Shown here: piece by piece, positions 7,743 through 15,908 of the stretch
How the letters are laid out: each line of letters opens with the position of its first letter
Position numbering within the stretch: the stretch's first letter is position 1
Source of the DNA: Bradyrhizobium monzae
GTDB lineage: Bacteria; Pseudomonadota; Alphaproteobacteria; Rhizobiales; Xanthobacteraceae
DNA: 64,000 nucleotides
Direction: 5' to 3'
Assembly (NCBI RefSeq): GCF_021458635.1
Contig: NZ_JAIRDQ010000008.1
Span: 62,001 to 126,000 of the forward strand
Notes under the pieces: generated by a model
The model's database searches: none
Seen by the model: only the letters and a program-made list of their open reading frames with translations
Told to the model about the DNA's origin: nothing
Made by a program: the position numbers and the translations under genes

Positions 7743-9116
7743 GTGCAGACCATGAAGGCGGCCCTCGTTGCGGCGATCGGCATCGTCGCTTGTCTTTCCA
7801 GTCTCCGTCCCGGCTCAGCGGAGGAGAATCGCCGTCTTGCACTCACCGTCACGATCGAGGGAGCCATTGGCCCGGCGTCGGCGAGCTACGTGAAGGAGGC
7901 CTTGGTCAAGGCCGCCGAACGACACGCCGAGATCGTGATTCTCCGAATGAATACGCCCGGCGGTCTCAACTCCAGCATGCGCGAGATCATCGCGGATGTG
8001 CTCGGCTCGTCCGTTCCCGTCGTCGGCTACGTCGCGCCGGCAGGCGCCCATGCGGCGAGTGCCGGTACGTATATTCTCTATGCGACCCATATCGCGGCGA
8101 TGGCCCCAGGTACGAATATCGGCGCCGCGACGCCAGTGCAGATTGGCGGACCGCTTCCGGGCCTGCCAAGCGGCACACCCGACAAGGACAAGAAGGATGA
8201 GCCGAAGGATGCGATGACGGCGAAGGTGACGAACGATGCCGTCGCCTTCATCCGCAGCCTCGCCGAACTGCGCGGCCACAATGCCGATTGGGCCGAGAAG
8301 GCGGTCCGCGAAGCCGCCACCCTGTCCGCCAATGGCGCGTTGCAGGCGCACGCCATCGACCTCGTCGCGCGCGATCCGGCCGATTTGCTCAGGCAAATCG
8401 ATGGTCGCGTGGTCGAGCTTGGGGGCGGCACGACGCAACGCCTGGCAACGCAGAACGCGATCATCGAAGCCGTCGATCCCGGGTGGATCTCCCGCTTCCT
8501 GGCGGTCGTCACCGATCCCAACGTCGCGTTCATTCTCCTGATGGTCGGTATCTACGGCCTGATTTTCGAATTCATGTCCCCCGGTGCCGTCGCTCCGGGA
8601 GTGGTCGGGACGATCTGCCTGCTGCTCGGCCTGTACGCCCTCAACCTGCTGCCGATCAATTATGCCGGGCTCGGCCTGATGCTGGTCGGGATCGCGCTCC
8701 TCGCCATCGAGGCGTTCAATCCGACAGTCGTGATCGGCCTCGGAGGCGTCGTGGCCTTTGTGCTCGGCGCCGTCATGCTGGTCAGGGTCGAAGCGCCGGG
8801 CTACCGGCTGTCGTGGTCGGTCATCGCCGTTGTCGCGGCGATGCTCACTGGTTTCGTTCTGATCGTGCTTGGCGCGCTTCGGCGCGCCCGCCGCGGCCCG
8901 CCACGGGTCGGCGCGCAAGCCATGCGAGGCCTGGCCGCCGAGGTCCTCGACTGGAGCGAGAACGAGGGGCACGTCTTTACCCATGGCGAACGCTGGCAAG
9001 CGCGCGGTGCCGACAGCTTCAAGCCCGGCGAGAGGGTCGAGGTCGCCAATATCATCGATTTGACGCTGGTGGTTCGGCGTCCGGGTCCTGTGACCGGCGA
9101 GAGAGGTCTACTCTGA
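7743..9116 (+). CDS. nfeD: NfeD-family membrane-bound ClpP-class serine protease
   Basis: Encodes 457 residues: a signal peptide (MQTMKAALVAAIGIVAC...), then an ATP-independent ClpP/SppA-like protease domain. ILRMNTPGGL is the substrate-binding strand, and the nucleophile serine is in AGAHAASAGTYI (about residue 103). Next come four transmembrane helices (about 265-385) and a C-terminal OB-fold NfeD domain (GLAAEVLDW...GERVEVANIIDLTLVV). GTG 7743 is chosen because AAGGGAG lies eight bases upstream; an in-frame TTG at 7701 lacks such a site. It overlaps the slipin start by one base (TGATG). NfeD/slipin pairs act in membrane-protein quality control or lipid microdomains. The unit sits between two glnA 3' ends. 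Confidence 0.92.
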   Translation: MQTMKAALVAAIGIVACLSSLRPGSAEENRRLALTVTIEGAIGPASASYVKEALVKAAERHAEIVILRMNTPGGLNSSMREIIADVLGSSVPVVGYVAPAGAHAASAGTYILYATHIAAMAPGTNIGAATPVQIGGPLPGLPSGTPDKDKKDEPKDAMTAKVTNDAVAFIRSLAELRGHNADWAEKAVREAATLSANGALQAHAIDLVARDPADLLRQIDGRVVELGGGTTQRLATQNAIIEAVDPGWISRFLAVVTDPNVAFILLMVGIYGLIFEFMSPGAVAPGVVGTICLLLGLYALNLLPINYAGLGLMLVGIALLAIEAFNPTVVIGLGGVVAFVLGAVMLVRVEAPGYRLSWSVIAVVAAMLTGFVLIVLGALRRARRGPPRVGAQAMRGLAAEVLDWSENEGHVFTHGERWQARGADSFKPGERVEVANIIDLTLVVRRPGPVTGERGLL

Positions 9117-9874
9117 TGTTTGAATATTCGATTTACGCAGTGCTGGCGCTGATCGTCATTCTGTTTCTCACCCAGGCCGTTCGCATCCTCAGGGAATACG
9201 AGCGCGGCGTTGTCTTCACGCTCGGCCGCTTCACCGCGGTGAAGGGGCCGGGTCTCATCATCCTCATTCCGATCGTGCAGCAGCTCGTCAAGGTCGATCT
9301 GCGGGTGATGGTGCAGGTCGTGCCGCCCCAGGATGTGATTTCGCGCGACAACGTGTCCGTCAAAGTCAACGCCGTTCTCTACTTCCGCATTGTCGATCCC
9401 GAGCGCGCCATCATCAAGGTCGGGGACTACATGGCGGCGACCAGCCAGCTCGCCCAGACCACGCTGCGCTCAGTGCTTGGCAAACACGAACTCGACGAGA
9501 TGCTCGCCGAACGCGACAGGTTGAACGCCGACATCCAGGAGATCCTCGACAAGCAGACCGACGTCTGGGGCATCAAGGTCACCGGCATAGAGATCAAGGA
9601 CGTCGATCTCAACGAAACCATGGTACGCGCGATCGCCAAGCAGGCCGAGGCGGAACGGTTGCGACGCGCGAAGGTGATCAACGCGACGGGGGAACAGCAG
9701 GCTGCCGAAAAGCTGGTCGAGGCCGGCCGGATTCTGGCGCAGGAGCCGCAGGCGATGCAGCTGCGTTACTTCGCGGCTCTGCACGACATCGCCGGCGAGC
9801 GGTCGTCGACCGTCGTGTTTCCGCTGCCAATCGGCCTGCTCGATCATTTGATGCCGCGGCGCGAGACCCCGTAG
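9116..9874 (+). CDS. Slipin (SPFH/band 7 family) membrane protein
   Basis: Encodes 252 residues: one N-terminal membrane helix (YAVLALIVILFLTQAV), then an SPFH domain (EYERGVVFTLGRF, VISRDNVSVKVNAVLYFRI, TTLRSVLGKHELDEML) and a charged C-terminal helix (AIAKQAEAERLRRAKVIN) typical of stomatin/slipin oligomers. Its ATG overlaps the nfeD stop. NfeD proteases are known to cleave the C-terminal region of their partner stomatin. It ends before a terminator shared with the convergent glnA. Confidence 0.93.
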   Translation: MFEYSIYAVLALIVILFLTQAVRILREYERGVVFTLGRFTAVKGPGLIILIPIVQQLVKVDLRVMVQVVPPQDVISRDNVSVKVNAVLYFRIVDPERAIIKVGDYMAATSQLAQTTLRSVLGKHELDEMLAERDRLNADIQEILDKQTDVWGIKVTGIEIKDVDLNETMVRAIAKQAEAERLRRAKVINATGEQQAAEKLVEAGRILAQEPQAMQLRYFAALHDIAGERSSTVVFPLPIGLLDHLMPRRETP

Positions 9875-9900
9875 TCGGAAGGTGCTGCGCTCACAAACGA

Positions 9901-9926
9901 AAAGGCGCCCCTCGCGGAGCGCCTTT
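9901..9926. terminator. Bidirectional terminator between slipin and glnA
   Basis: AAAGGCGC (9901-9908), a 10-nt loop and GCGCCTTT (9919-9926). Both genes end toward it. A similar hairpin remains beside the glnA remnant near 7395-7415. Confidence 0.7.
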
Positions 9927-9952
9927 GGTTTGTCGGATACCGTCCGAGCCGA

Positions 9953-11362
9953 TCAGCCCGAATAGTACATGTCGAACTCGACCGGGTGGGGGGTCATTTC
10001 GAAGCGGGCGACTTCGGTCATCTTCAGCTCGATGTAAGCGTCGATGAAGTCGTCGTCGAACACGCCGCCGGCCTTGAGGAAGCCGCGGTCCTTGTCGAGG
10101 TTTTCGAGCGCCTCGCGGAGCGAACCGCAGACGGTCGGGATCTGCTTCAGCTCTTCCTTCGGCAGGTCGTAGAGGTCCTTGTCCATCGCCGGACCCGGAT
10201 CGATCTTGTTCTTGATGCCGTCGAGGCCGGCCATCAGCATCGCGGCGAAGCCGAGATAGGGATTGGCGAGCGGATCGGGGAAGCGTACCTCGACGCGCTT
10301 GGCCTTCGGCGAAGCGGTGTAGGGGATGCGGCAGGACGCCGAGCGGTTGCGCGCGGAGTAGGCGAGCAGCACGGGAGCCTCATAGCCCGGGACCAGACGC
10401 TTGTAGGAGTTGGTCGACGGGTTGGTGAAGGCGTTGATGGCCTTGGCGTGCTTGATGATGCCGCCGATGTAGTGGAGGCAGGTCTCCGACAGGTCGGCGT
10501 ATTTGTTGCCGGCGAACACCGGCTTGCCGTCCTTCCAGATCGACTGGTGCACGTGCATGCCCGAGCCGTTGTCGCCATAGACCGGCTTCGGCATGAAGGT
10601 GGCGGTCTTGCCGTAGATGTGGGCGACCTGGTGGATGCAGTACTTGTAGATCTGCATGTGGTCGGCCATCAGCGTCAGCGTGTCGAACTTCATGCCGAGC
10701 TCGTGCTGGGCGGAAGCGACTTCGTGATGGTGCTTCTCGACCTTCACGCCCATCTTGGCCATGGCGCCGAGCATCTCGGAGCGCATGTCCTGCACCGAGT
10801 CCTGCGGGGGAACGGGGAAGTAGCCGCCCTTGGTGCGGATGCGGTGGCCGAGATTGCCGCCTTCATACTCGGTGTCGGAGTTGGTCGGCAGCTCCGAGGA
10901 ATCGACGCGGAAGCCGGTGTTGTAGGGTCCCGACGAGAAGCGCACGTCATCGAACACGAAGAACTCGGCTTCGGGGCCGACGAACACGCTGTCGCCCACG
11001 CCCATCGACTTCACCATGGCTTCCGCCTTCTTGGCGATGCCGCGGGGGTCGCGGTTGTAGGGCTCGCCGGTGGTCGGCTCGAGCACGTCGCAGGTGATCA
11101 CCATGGTGGTCTCGGCGAAGAACGGATCGATCGTCGCAGTCACCGGATCCGGCATCAGGCACATGTCGGACTCGTTGATCGCCTTCCAGCCGGCGATCGA
11201 GGAGCCGTCGAACATCGTCCCTTCGGCGAAGATATCGTCGTCGATCATGCTGACGTCGAACGTCACATGCTGCCACTTGCCGCGCGGATCGGTGAAGCGC
11301 AGGTCGACGTATTTAACGTCGTTGTCCTTGATCGATTTCAGGACGTCTTTGGCGGTCTTCAT
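9953..11362 (-). CDS. glnA: Glutamine synthetase type I
   Basis: Encodes 469 residues, the standard GSI length. It makes glutamine from glutamate, ammonia and ATP as a cytoplasmic dodecamer. Conserved parts are MFDGSSIAGWKAI (beta-grasp), VGPEAEFFVF (metal-binding Glu), GDNGSGMHVHQSIWKDG (ATP/metal site) and NPSTNSYKRLVPGYEAP (the flexible loop region). The adenylylation tyrosine is Tyr398 in DKDLYDLP, so activity should be controlled by GlnE. It follows glnB on the same strand after about 150 bp, the usual Rhizobiales arrangement. Its 3' end was copied upstream of nfeD. Confidence 0.98.
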   Translation of the reverse strand: MKTAKDVLKSIKDNDVKYVDLRFTDPRGKWQHVTFDVSMIDDDIFAEGTMFDGSSIAGWKAINESDMCLMPDPVTATIDPFFAETTMVITCDVLEPTTGEPYNRDPRGIAKKAEAMVKSMGVGDSVFVGPEAEFFVFDDVRFSSGPYNTGFRVDSSELPTNSDTEYEGGNLGHRIRTKGGYFPVPPQDSVQDMRSEMLGAMAKMGVKVEKHHHEVASAQHELGMKFDTLTLMADHMQIYKYCIHQVAHIYGKTATFMPKPVYGDNGSGMHVHQSIWKDGKPVFAGNKYADLSETCLHYIGGIIKHAKAINAFTNPSTNSYKRLVPGYEAPVLLAYSARNRSASCRIPYTASPKAKRVEVRFPDPLANPYLGFAAMLMAGLDGIKNKIDPGPAMDKDLYDLPKEELKQIPTVCGSLREALENLDKDRGFLKAGGVFDDDFIDAYIELKMTEVARFEMTPHPVEFDMYYSG

Positions 11363-11452
11363 GCATACCCCTTTTGGCTCTGCGGGACGGTTTCCAGATG
11401 AGCAGATTCGTTCTCGCTTTCGGCGAGTTAGCGCAACCGCACAAACGAAATC

Positions 11453-11470
11453 AGGCCGCCGAAGCAGCCT
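11453..11470 (-). terminator. Hairpin between glnB and glnA, possible attenuator or weak terminator
   Basis: On the minus strand AGGCTGC, loop TTCG and GCGGCCT form a 7-bp stem with a stable tetraloop, followed by GATTTCGTTT. The T tract is interrupted, so termination is probably partial and some read-through into glnA is likely. Confidence 0.35.
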
Positions 11471-11512
11471 TTTTTCTTTCAGAGTGTCGCAAGATTCGGG
11501 ATAGCACCCGGC

Positions 11513-11851
11513 TCAGATAGCGTCCAGCCCGGATTCGCCAGTTCGGATGCGGATCGCCTCTTCGATATTGGAGACGAAAATCTTGCCGTCGCCGATGCGC
11601 CCGGTTTGCGCGGCGCGGCGGATCGCGTCGATCGCGCGCTCGACCAGGTCGTCGCCGATCACGATCTCGATCTTCACCTTGGGCAGGAAGTCGACGATGT
11701 ATTCTGCGCCGCGGTAGAGCTCGGCATGGCCTTTCTGGCGACCAAAGCCCTTGGCCTCGGTCACGGTGATGCCCTGAAGGCCGACTTCCTGAAGCGCTTC
11801 CTTCACCTCGTCGAGCTTGAATGGCTTGATGATGGCTTCGATCTTCTTCAC
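11513..11851 (-). CDS. glnB: Nitrogen regulatory protein PII
   Basis: Encodes 112 residues from a GTG start at 11851, preceded by GGGAGG; this gives the family N terminus MKKIEAIIKPFKLDEVKEAL. The T-loop GFGRQKGHAELYRGAEY carries the uridylylation site Tyr51. TGRIGDGKIFVSNIEEAIRIRTGE is the C-terminal PII signature that binds 2-oxoglutarate with ATP. PII reports nitrogen and carbon status to GlnE, NtrB and the ammonium transporter. The position before glnA makes it GlnB rather than GlnK, which is usually next to amtB. Confidence 0.97.
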   Translation of the reverse strand: MKKIEAIIKPFKLDEVKEALQEVGLQGITVTEAKGFGRQKGHAELYRGAEYIVDFLPKVKIEIVIGDDLVERAIDAIRRAAQTGRIGDGKIFVSNIEEAIRIRTGESGLDAI

Positions 11852-12021
11852 TGCGCGCCTCCCGGCCTTATCGAACAAATAGCAACGTCTTCGTCAGGAT
11901 GCGCTTTTCTTAACGCACGATCTTGTCTTCGCTATGCCGGGACCTGACCAGCCCGGCAACAAACGGCCGGCCACACCCAGATAATGCCAGTGAGCACGAC
12001 GAACCGAAGCGGCTTCCTCGA

Positions 12022-12040
12022 AAGCAGGGTCTATGCCAAG
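12022..12040 (-). promoter_or_regulatory. Probable sigma-54 (-24/-12) promoter of glnB
   Basis: On the minus strand TTGGCATAGACCCTGC places GG (12037-12036) and GC (12025-12024) ten bases apart, the exact RpoN spacing. It fits TGGCAC-N5-TTGC with two mismatches. It lies about 170 bp before the glnB start. In B. japonicum glnB is, as I recall it, reported to use an NtrC/RpoN-dependent promoter, which fits. The rest of the 380-bp gap to 12232 shows no gene. Confidence 0.5.
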
Positions 12041-12232
12041 TTGCAAATGCCCTGATTATTGAAGCGTTATCAGCCTTTTAACGAGCATCCCTGATAGGTG
12101 GAGCCGGTCGGCTTAAAATACCGCAGACTACGAAATAGGCAAACGGTTCAATATCTGTGCAGATCGTTGTTCCGTTGGGTAGATCGGCACGGAACGTGCC
12201 TGTTGAAAAGGCGTTTGGACCAGGGAAGTGGC

Positions 12233-13732
12233 ATGGAAGTTCTAACCACCGCCGAAATGCAGCGAGCTGATCAACTCAGCATCACGGCCGGCACGCCCGG
12301 CTTCAAGCTGATGCTGAGCGCCGGCCAGGCGGTCGCCGAGGCCGCCAATGCGCTTGTGGAGGAGGGGCCGATCCTGATCGTGACCGGCCCTGGCAACAAT
12401 GGTGGCGACGGGTTTGTCGCAGCCGCCGAGCTCGCCGCGCAGGGCCGCGAGGTCTCGATCATCCTGATGTGCGAGCGCGACCAGCTCCAGGGCGATGCGG
12501 CGTCCGCCGCGCGCGGCTGGAAGCAGCCGGTGCTGCCGTTCAATCCGCAGGCGATCGGAAAGCCGGCGCTGATCATCGATGCGCTGTTCGGCGCGGGCTT
12601 GAACCGTCCCGTCGACGGCGAGGCGCGGGCGATGATCGAGGCGATCAACGCCAATGGCGCGCCAGTGCTCGCGGTCGATCTGCCGAGCGGCATCAACGGC
12701 ACCAGCGCAGCCGTGCTGGGCGTCGCGGTCAATGCCACTGAAACCGTCACCTTCTTCCGCAAGAAGCCTGCGCATCTCCTGCTGCCGGGTCGCATGCACT
12801 GCGGCCGCGTGCGCGTCGCCGACATCGGCATCGACGCGCAGGTATTGGACGAGATCGTGCCGCAGAGTTTCGAAAACGATCCGGATTTCTGGGGCGCGGC
12901 CTTTCCGGTGCCGCGCATCGACGGCCATAAATACGCGCGTGGCCATGTGCTGGCCGTCTCGGGCGATGAGGCCGCGACCGGTGCTGCGCGGCTGGCAGCT
13001 CGCGGCGCCTTGCGTGCCGGTGCCGGGCTCGTCACGCTCGCGACCCCGCGCGACGCGCTCGCGATCAATGCAGCCGCGCTGACTGCGGTGATGGTCCGCG
13101 CCGTGGACACCGTGGTCGAGTTCGGCGAGCTGCTCGGCGACAAGCGCTACAATACCTGCATGATCGGTCCCGGGGCCGGCGTTGGTGATCGCACATGCGA
13201 CATCGTTCACACCGCTATCTCGGCGCAGCGCCATGTCGTGCTCGACGCGGATGCGCTGACGAGCTTTGCCGCAAATCCCGAGCGGCTGTTTGAATCGATC
13301 AAGTCCGCGGCTGGGGCCGAGGTGGTGCTGACGCCGCACGAGGGAGAGTTTCCGCGGCTGTTCTCCGACCTCAGCAACAAGACTCCGGGCCGCTCGAAGC
13401 TCGAGCGCGTGCGCGCCGCGGCCGAACGCTCCGGTGCCGTCGTGCTCCTGAAGGGCCCTGACACCACGATCGCCGCGCCCGACGGCCGTGCCACCATCGC
13501 CGCCAACGCCCCGCCCTGGCTCGCGACCGCCGGCGCCGGCGACGTGCTCGCCGGCATCATCGCAGGGCTCTTGGCGCAGGGCGTGCCGGCGTTCGAAGCC
13601 GCCAGCATCGGCGTCTGGATGCACGGCGAGGCGGCGAGCGAGGCGGGACCGGGCTTGATCGCCGAAGATCTCACCGAGACGCTGCCGGCGGTGCACCGGC
13701 GGATCTACAACGCGCTCGGGATCGCGTACTGA
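12233..13732 (+). CDS. nnr: Bifunctional NAD(P)H-hydrate epimerase / ADP-dependent NAD(P)H-hydrate dehydratase
   Basis: Encodes 499 residues that repair damaged NAD(P)HX. The N-terminal YjeF_N half (about 1-210) epimerises R- and S-NAD(P)HX and carries GPGNNGGDGFVAA and DALFGAGLNRPVDG. The C-terminal ribokinase-like half (about 225-499) dehydrates S-NAD(P)HX using ADP and carries LTPHEGEFPRLF and the signature GAGDVLAGIIAGLL. ATG 12233 is preferred over an upstream in-frame start because AGGGAAG precedes it and MEVLTTAEMQRAD is the family N terminus. Its stop overlaps the next ATG (TGATG). Confidence 0.95.
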   Translation: MEVLTTAEMQRADQLSITAGTPGFKLMLSAGQAVAEAANALVEEGPILIVTGPGNNGGDGFVAAAELAAQGREVSIILMCERDQLQGDAASAARGWKQPVLPFNPQAIGKPALIIDALFGAGLNRPVDGEARAMIEAINANGAPVLAVDLPSGINGTSAAVLGVAVNATETVTFFRKKPAHLLLPGRMHCGRVRVADIGIDAQVLDEIVPQSFENDPDFWGAAFPVPRIDGHKYARGHVLAVSGDEAATGAARLAARGALRAGAGLVTLATPRDALAINAAALTAVMVRAVDTVVEFGELLGDKRYNTCMIGPGAGVGDRTCDIVHTAISAQRHVVLDADALTSFAANPERLFESIKSAAGAEVVLTPHEGEFPRLFSDLSNKTPGRSKLERVRAAAERSGAVVLLKGPDTTIAAPDGRATIAANAPPWLATAGAGDVLAGIIAGLLAQGVPAFEAASIGVWMHGEAASEAGPGLIAEDLTETLPAVHRRIYNALGIAY

Positions 13733-14169
13733 TGCTCAGGCCGCTCGCGCTCACCGACATGGGCGCGGCTGCGCAGGTCCATCGGGCCGCGTTTGACCAT
13801 GCGATGCCGTGGCTCGCCGGGTTGCACACGCCGGATGACGACCGCTGGTTCTACCGCGAGCGCATCTTTCCGACCTGCCGCGTCTGGGGACGCTTCGACG
13901 GCGATGAGCTCTGCGGGATCATCGCGGTTCGTGACGATTGGATCGAGCAGCTTTACGTTCTTCCCGCCGCGCAGGGCCGCGGCATTGGCACCGATCTCCT
14001 CGACATCGCCAAAGGCGCCAGCAAGCGGCTCGAGCTCTGGACCTTCCAGCGCAACGCGCCGGCGCGGCGCTTCTACGAAGCGCGCGGGTTCAGGCAAGCC
14101 GAGGAAACAGACGGGGCGCGTAACGAGGAGAAAGAGCCCGACGCTCGCTACGTCTGGACGCGCGCATAG
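13732..14169 (+). CDS. GNAT-family N-acetyltransferase
   Basis: Encodes 145 residues of one GNAT domain. The acetyl-CoA pyrophosphate-binding motif is LPAAQGRGIGTDLLDIAK (about residues 78-95). NAPARRFYEARGFRQAEE is the usual C-terminal motif B. It is translationally coupled to nnr by a one-base overlap. The acceptor substrate is unknown, and no partner suggests it. Confidence 0.9.
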   Translation: MLRPLALTDMGAAAQVHRAAFDHAMPWLAGLHTPDDDRWFYRERIFPTCRVWGRFDGDELCGIIAVRDDWIEQLYVLPAAQGRGIGTDLLDIAKGASKRLELWTFQRNAPARRFYEARGFRQAEETDGARNEEKEPDARYVWTRA

Positions 14170-14170
14170 C

Positions 14171-15487
14171 TCACTCCACCCCATACCACCGCACCAGCCG
14201 CGGCGCGGCCCAATCCGTCACCACGGATTCGATCAGCCATCGTCCCGGTGAGGTCGCGGCGAAGGCGATGCGCTGGGTCTGGCCGGGCTCGATGGCGAGC
14301 GTGTCGAGCCAGTAGGGCTTCCAGCCGTCGTCGAGCCGGTCGAGCAGGCGGAAATGGTGGCCGTGCAGGTGGAGGACGGTGGCGATGGGGGCCGGGTTCA
14401 TCACCGCCAGCACGACGGTCCTGCCGGACTTGGCGCGGAAGGCGGGGGCGGAGGCGGTGGAGAAATTGGCCGTCCGGGTCCAGCCGGCGTCGAGGGCGCC
14501 GAGCGCGACATCGAACCGCAGGGCGCCCTTCAGGTCGAGTTTCTCGGGAAGGTTGTTCGAGGGCAGTGGCTCTGGTGGCGGCAGGGCCGCGCGCCGCTCC
14601 AGTCTGCCGGCGACTGTGAGGCGCCCGATCGGGCGTGCCTCCTTGCCGTCATGCAGCACCAGCGCGGCCGATGTGGCCGCATCGACAAAGGCGTCGGCGC
14701 GGGCGCCCGGGGCCAGCACCAGGGCGCCATTGCGGGCCGGGAACGGCTCGGCCGGCTGCCCGTCCAGCGCCATCACCTGGACCTCGTGGCCTTCCAATTT
14801 GATCGCCAGAACAGAGCGTTGCGAACCGTTGATGAAGCGCAGCCGCAGCCGCTCGCCGGCGGCTGCTGAGAGTTCGAATGAAGTCCGGCCGTTCAGCGTG
14901 TAGAGCGGGGTCGTGTCCTTGGGGTCACGGCCCGGCGGAAGCGCAGTACCGTCCGGCCGCATGCGCCACTCCTCGATCAGCAGAACCTCGTCGCGGTCGT
15001 TGGTGACGGGGCTCGTCTCCGCGGCGATGATCGGGAGCGGGCGGGCCGGCTGGTTCAGGCGGTCCTCAAAGAGACGGAAGTTGGCAAGCAGGGTTCCCGC
15101 GTTTGGTATTGAAATAACTGATGTTTCGGTCGAGCCCGGCGCGGTGGGGGCCCGTCCCGCCAGTGGGTCCGGCAGGGCTAAGCCATCGAGGCCATACCAG
15201 GCTGGCGCAATCGGCACAGGCAAGTCGTTCTGAAAGACCACTTCGCAGCGGTCCCCGCGCTTGAAACGCACATTCCCGATATGGCTTGCGGCGGCCAGCT
15301 CCCAGATCGGTGTCGCCGGCTGACCCGGCCTCAGAGCCAGTGTGGCCGGCCTTGCCTGAAGGAGGACCTGCGCGGTTGGAAGCGGGCCCGCACCGCCGGC
15401 GATCAGGCCGGCGGCCGAGGCCCCGAGGGAGGCGCCAACTCCGGCCAAAACCTCGCGCCGGTTCAGATCAAAAATCCGCGGTTTCAT
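14171..15487 (-). CDS. Tat-exported cupredoxin-fold protein, multicopper-oxidase-like but lacking most copper ligands (SufI/FtsP-like)
   Basis: Encodes 438 residues. A twin-arginine signal (DLNRREVLAGVGASLG) predicts folded export to the periplasm. Three cupredoxin domains can be traced, with RLRFINGSQRSVLAIKLEGH in the second. A true multicopper oxidase has four HxH motifs. Here only HLHGHHFRL (about residue 380) is kept. The N-terminal HWHG position reads PAWYGLDGL, and the C-terminal HCHxxxH position reads IESVVTDW, so type 1 and trinuclear copper sites cannot form. This is the pattern of SufI/FtsP, a copper-free divisome-stabilising protein. Start 15487 gives the cleanest Tat signal; ATG 15529 in the same frame is possible. 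It is convergent with the acetyltransferase gene. Confidence 0.8.
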   Translation of the reverse strand: MKPRIFDLNRREVLAGVGASLGASAAGLIAGGAGPLPTAQVLLQARPATLALRPGQPATPIWELAAASHIGNVRFKRGDRCEVVFQNDLPVPIAPAWYGLDGLALPDPLAGRAPTAPGSTETSVISIPNAGTLLANFRLFEDRLNQPARPLPIIAAETSPVTNDRDEVLLIEEWRMRPDGTALPPGRDPKDTTPLYTLNGRTSFELSAAAGERLRLRFINGSQRSVLAIKLEGHEVQVMALDGQPAEPFPARNGALVLAPGARADAFVDAATSAALVLHDGKEARPIGRLTVAGRLERRAALPPPEPLPSNNLPEKLDLKGALRFDVALGALDAGWTRTANFSTASAPAFRAKSGRTVVLAVMNPAPIATVLHLHGHHFRLLDRLDDGWKPYWLDTLAIEPGQTQRIAFAATSPGRWLIESVVTDWAAPRLVRWYGVE

Positions 15488-15641
15488 GGGCGCGATCCGG
15501 ACCACGCCGCGCTGGATAAGTCCAGCCATCGTACCTACTTGGAGAGTGCCTCCATCAGGCCATTTTTTTGCTGCGAACAGGCGGGCACATGCTATAAGCC
15601 CGCCGCCCGCGGCATCGCGGCCGGTCTTGATGCAAATTTAC

Positions 15642-15726
15642 GCGGGCGTGGCGGAACTGGTAGACGCGCTGGATTTAGGTTCCAGTGACGAAAGTTGTGG
15701 GGGTTCGAGTCCCTCCGCCCGCACCA
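15642..15726 (+). tRNA. tRNA-Leu (anticodon TAG)
   Basis: 85-nt gene including an encoded CCA. The acceptor arms GCGGGCG/CGCCCGC pair. The anticodon stem CTGGA/TCCAG encloses loop TTTAGGT, anticodon TAG. A class II long variable arm (TGACGAAAGTTGTGG) is present, as expected for leucine, and the T-arm reads GGGTTCGAGTCCC. Confidence 0.97.
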
Positions 15727-15908
15727 AGCGCTTTCAGCGTTTGCACGGATTACCGAAGGGCCTGCTCCTTGCGGATGTTTGTCCGTCTGGAGCGGGCTCT
15801 GATTGAACCCACCGGCGCAGGGGCATTGGCCTCGCGCGCCGGACCGATTGATGACAGCGTCCCGACGCGCGAGCGTGCCGGGACCGAACGAGAAGAAGAT
15901 TGGACGCC

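Noticed and set aside
14171..15487. Annotation as an active laccase/multicopper oxidase
   Set aside because: The HWHG and HCHxxxH copper motifs are absent; only one HxHGH site remains.
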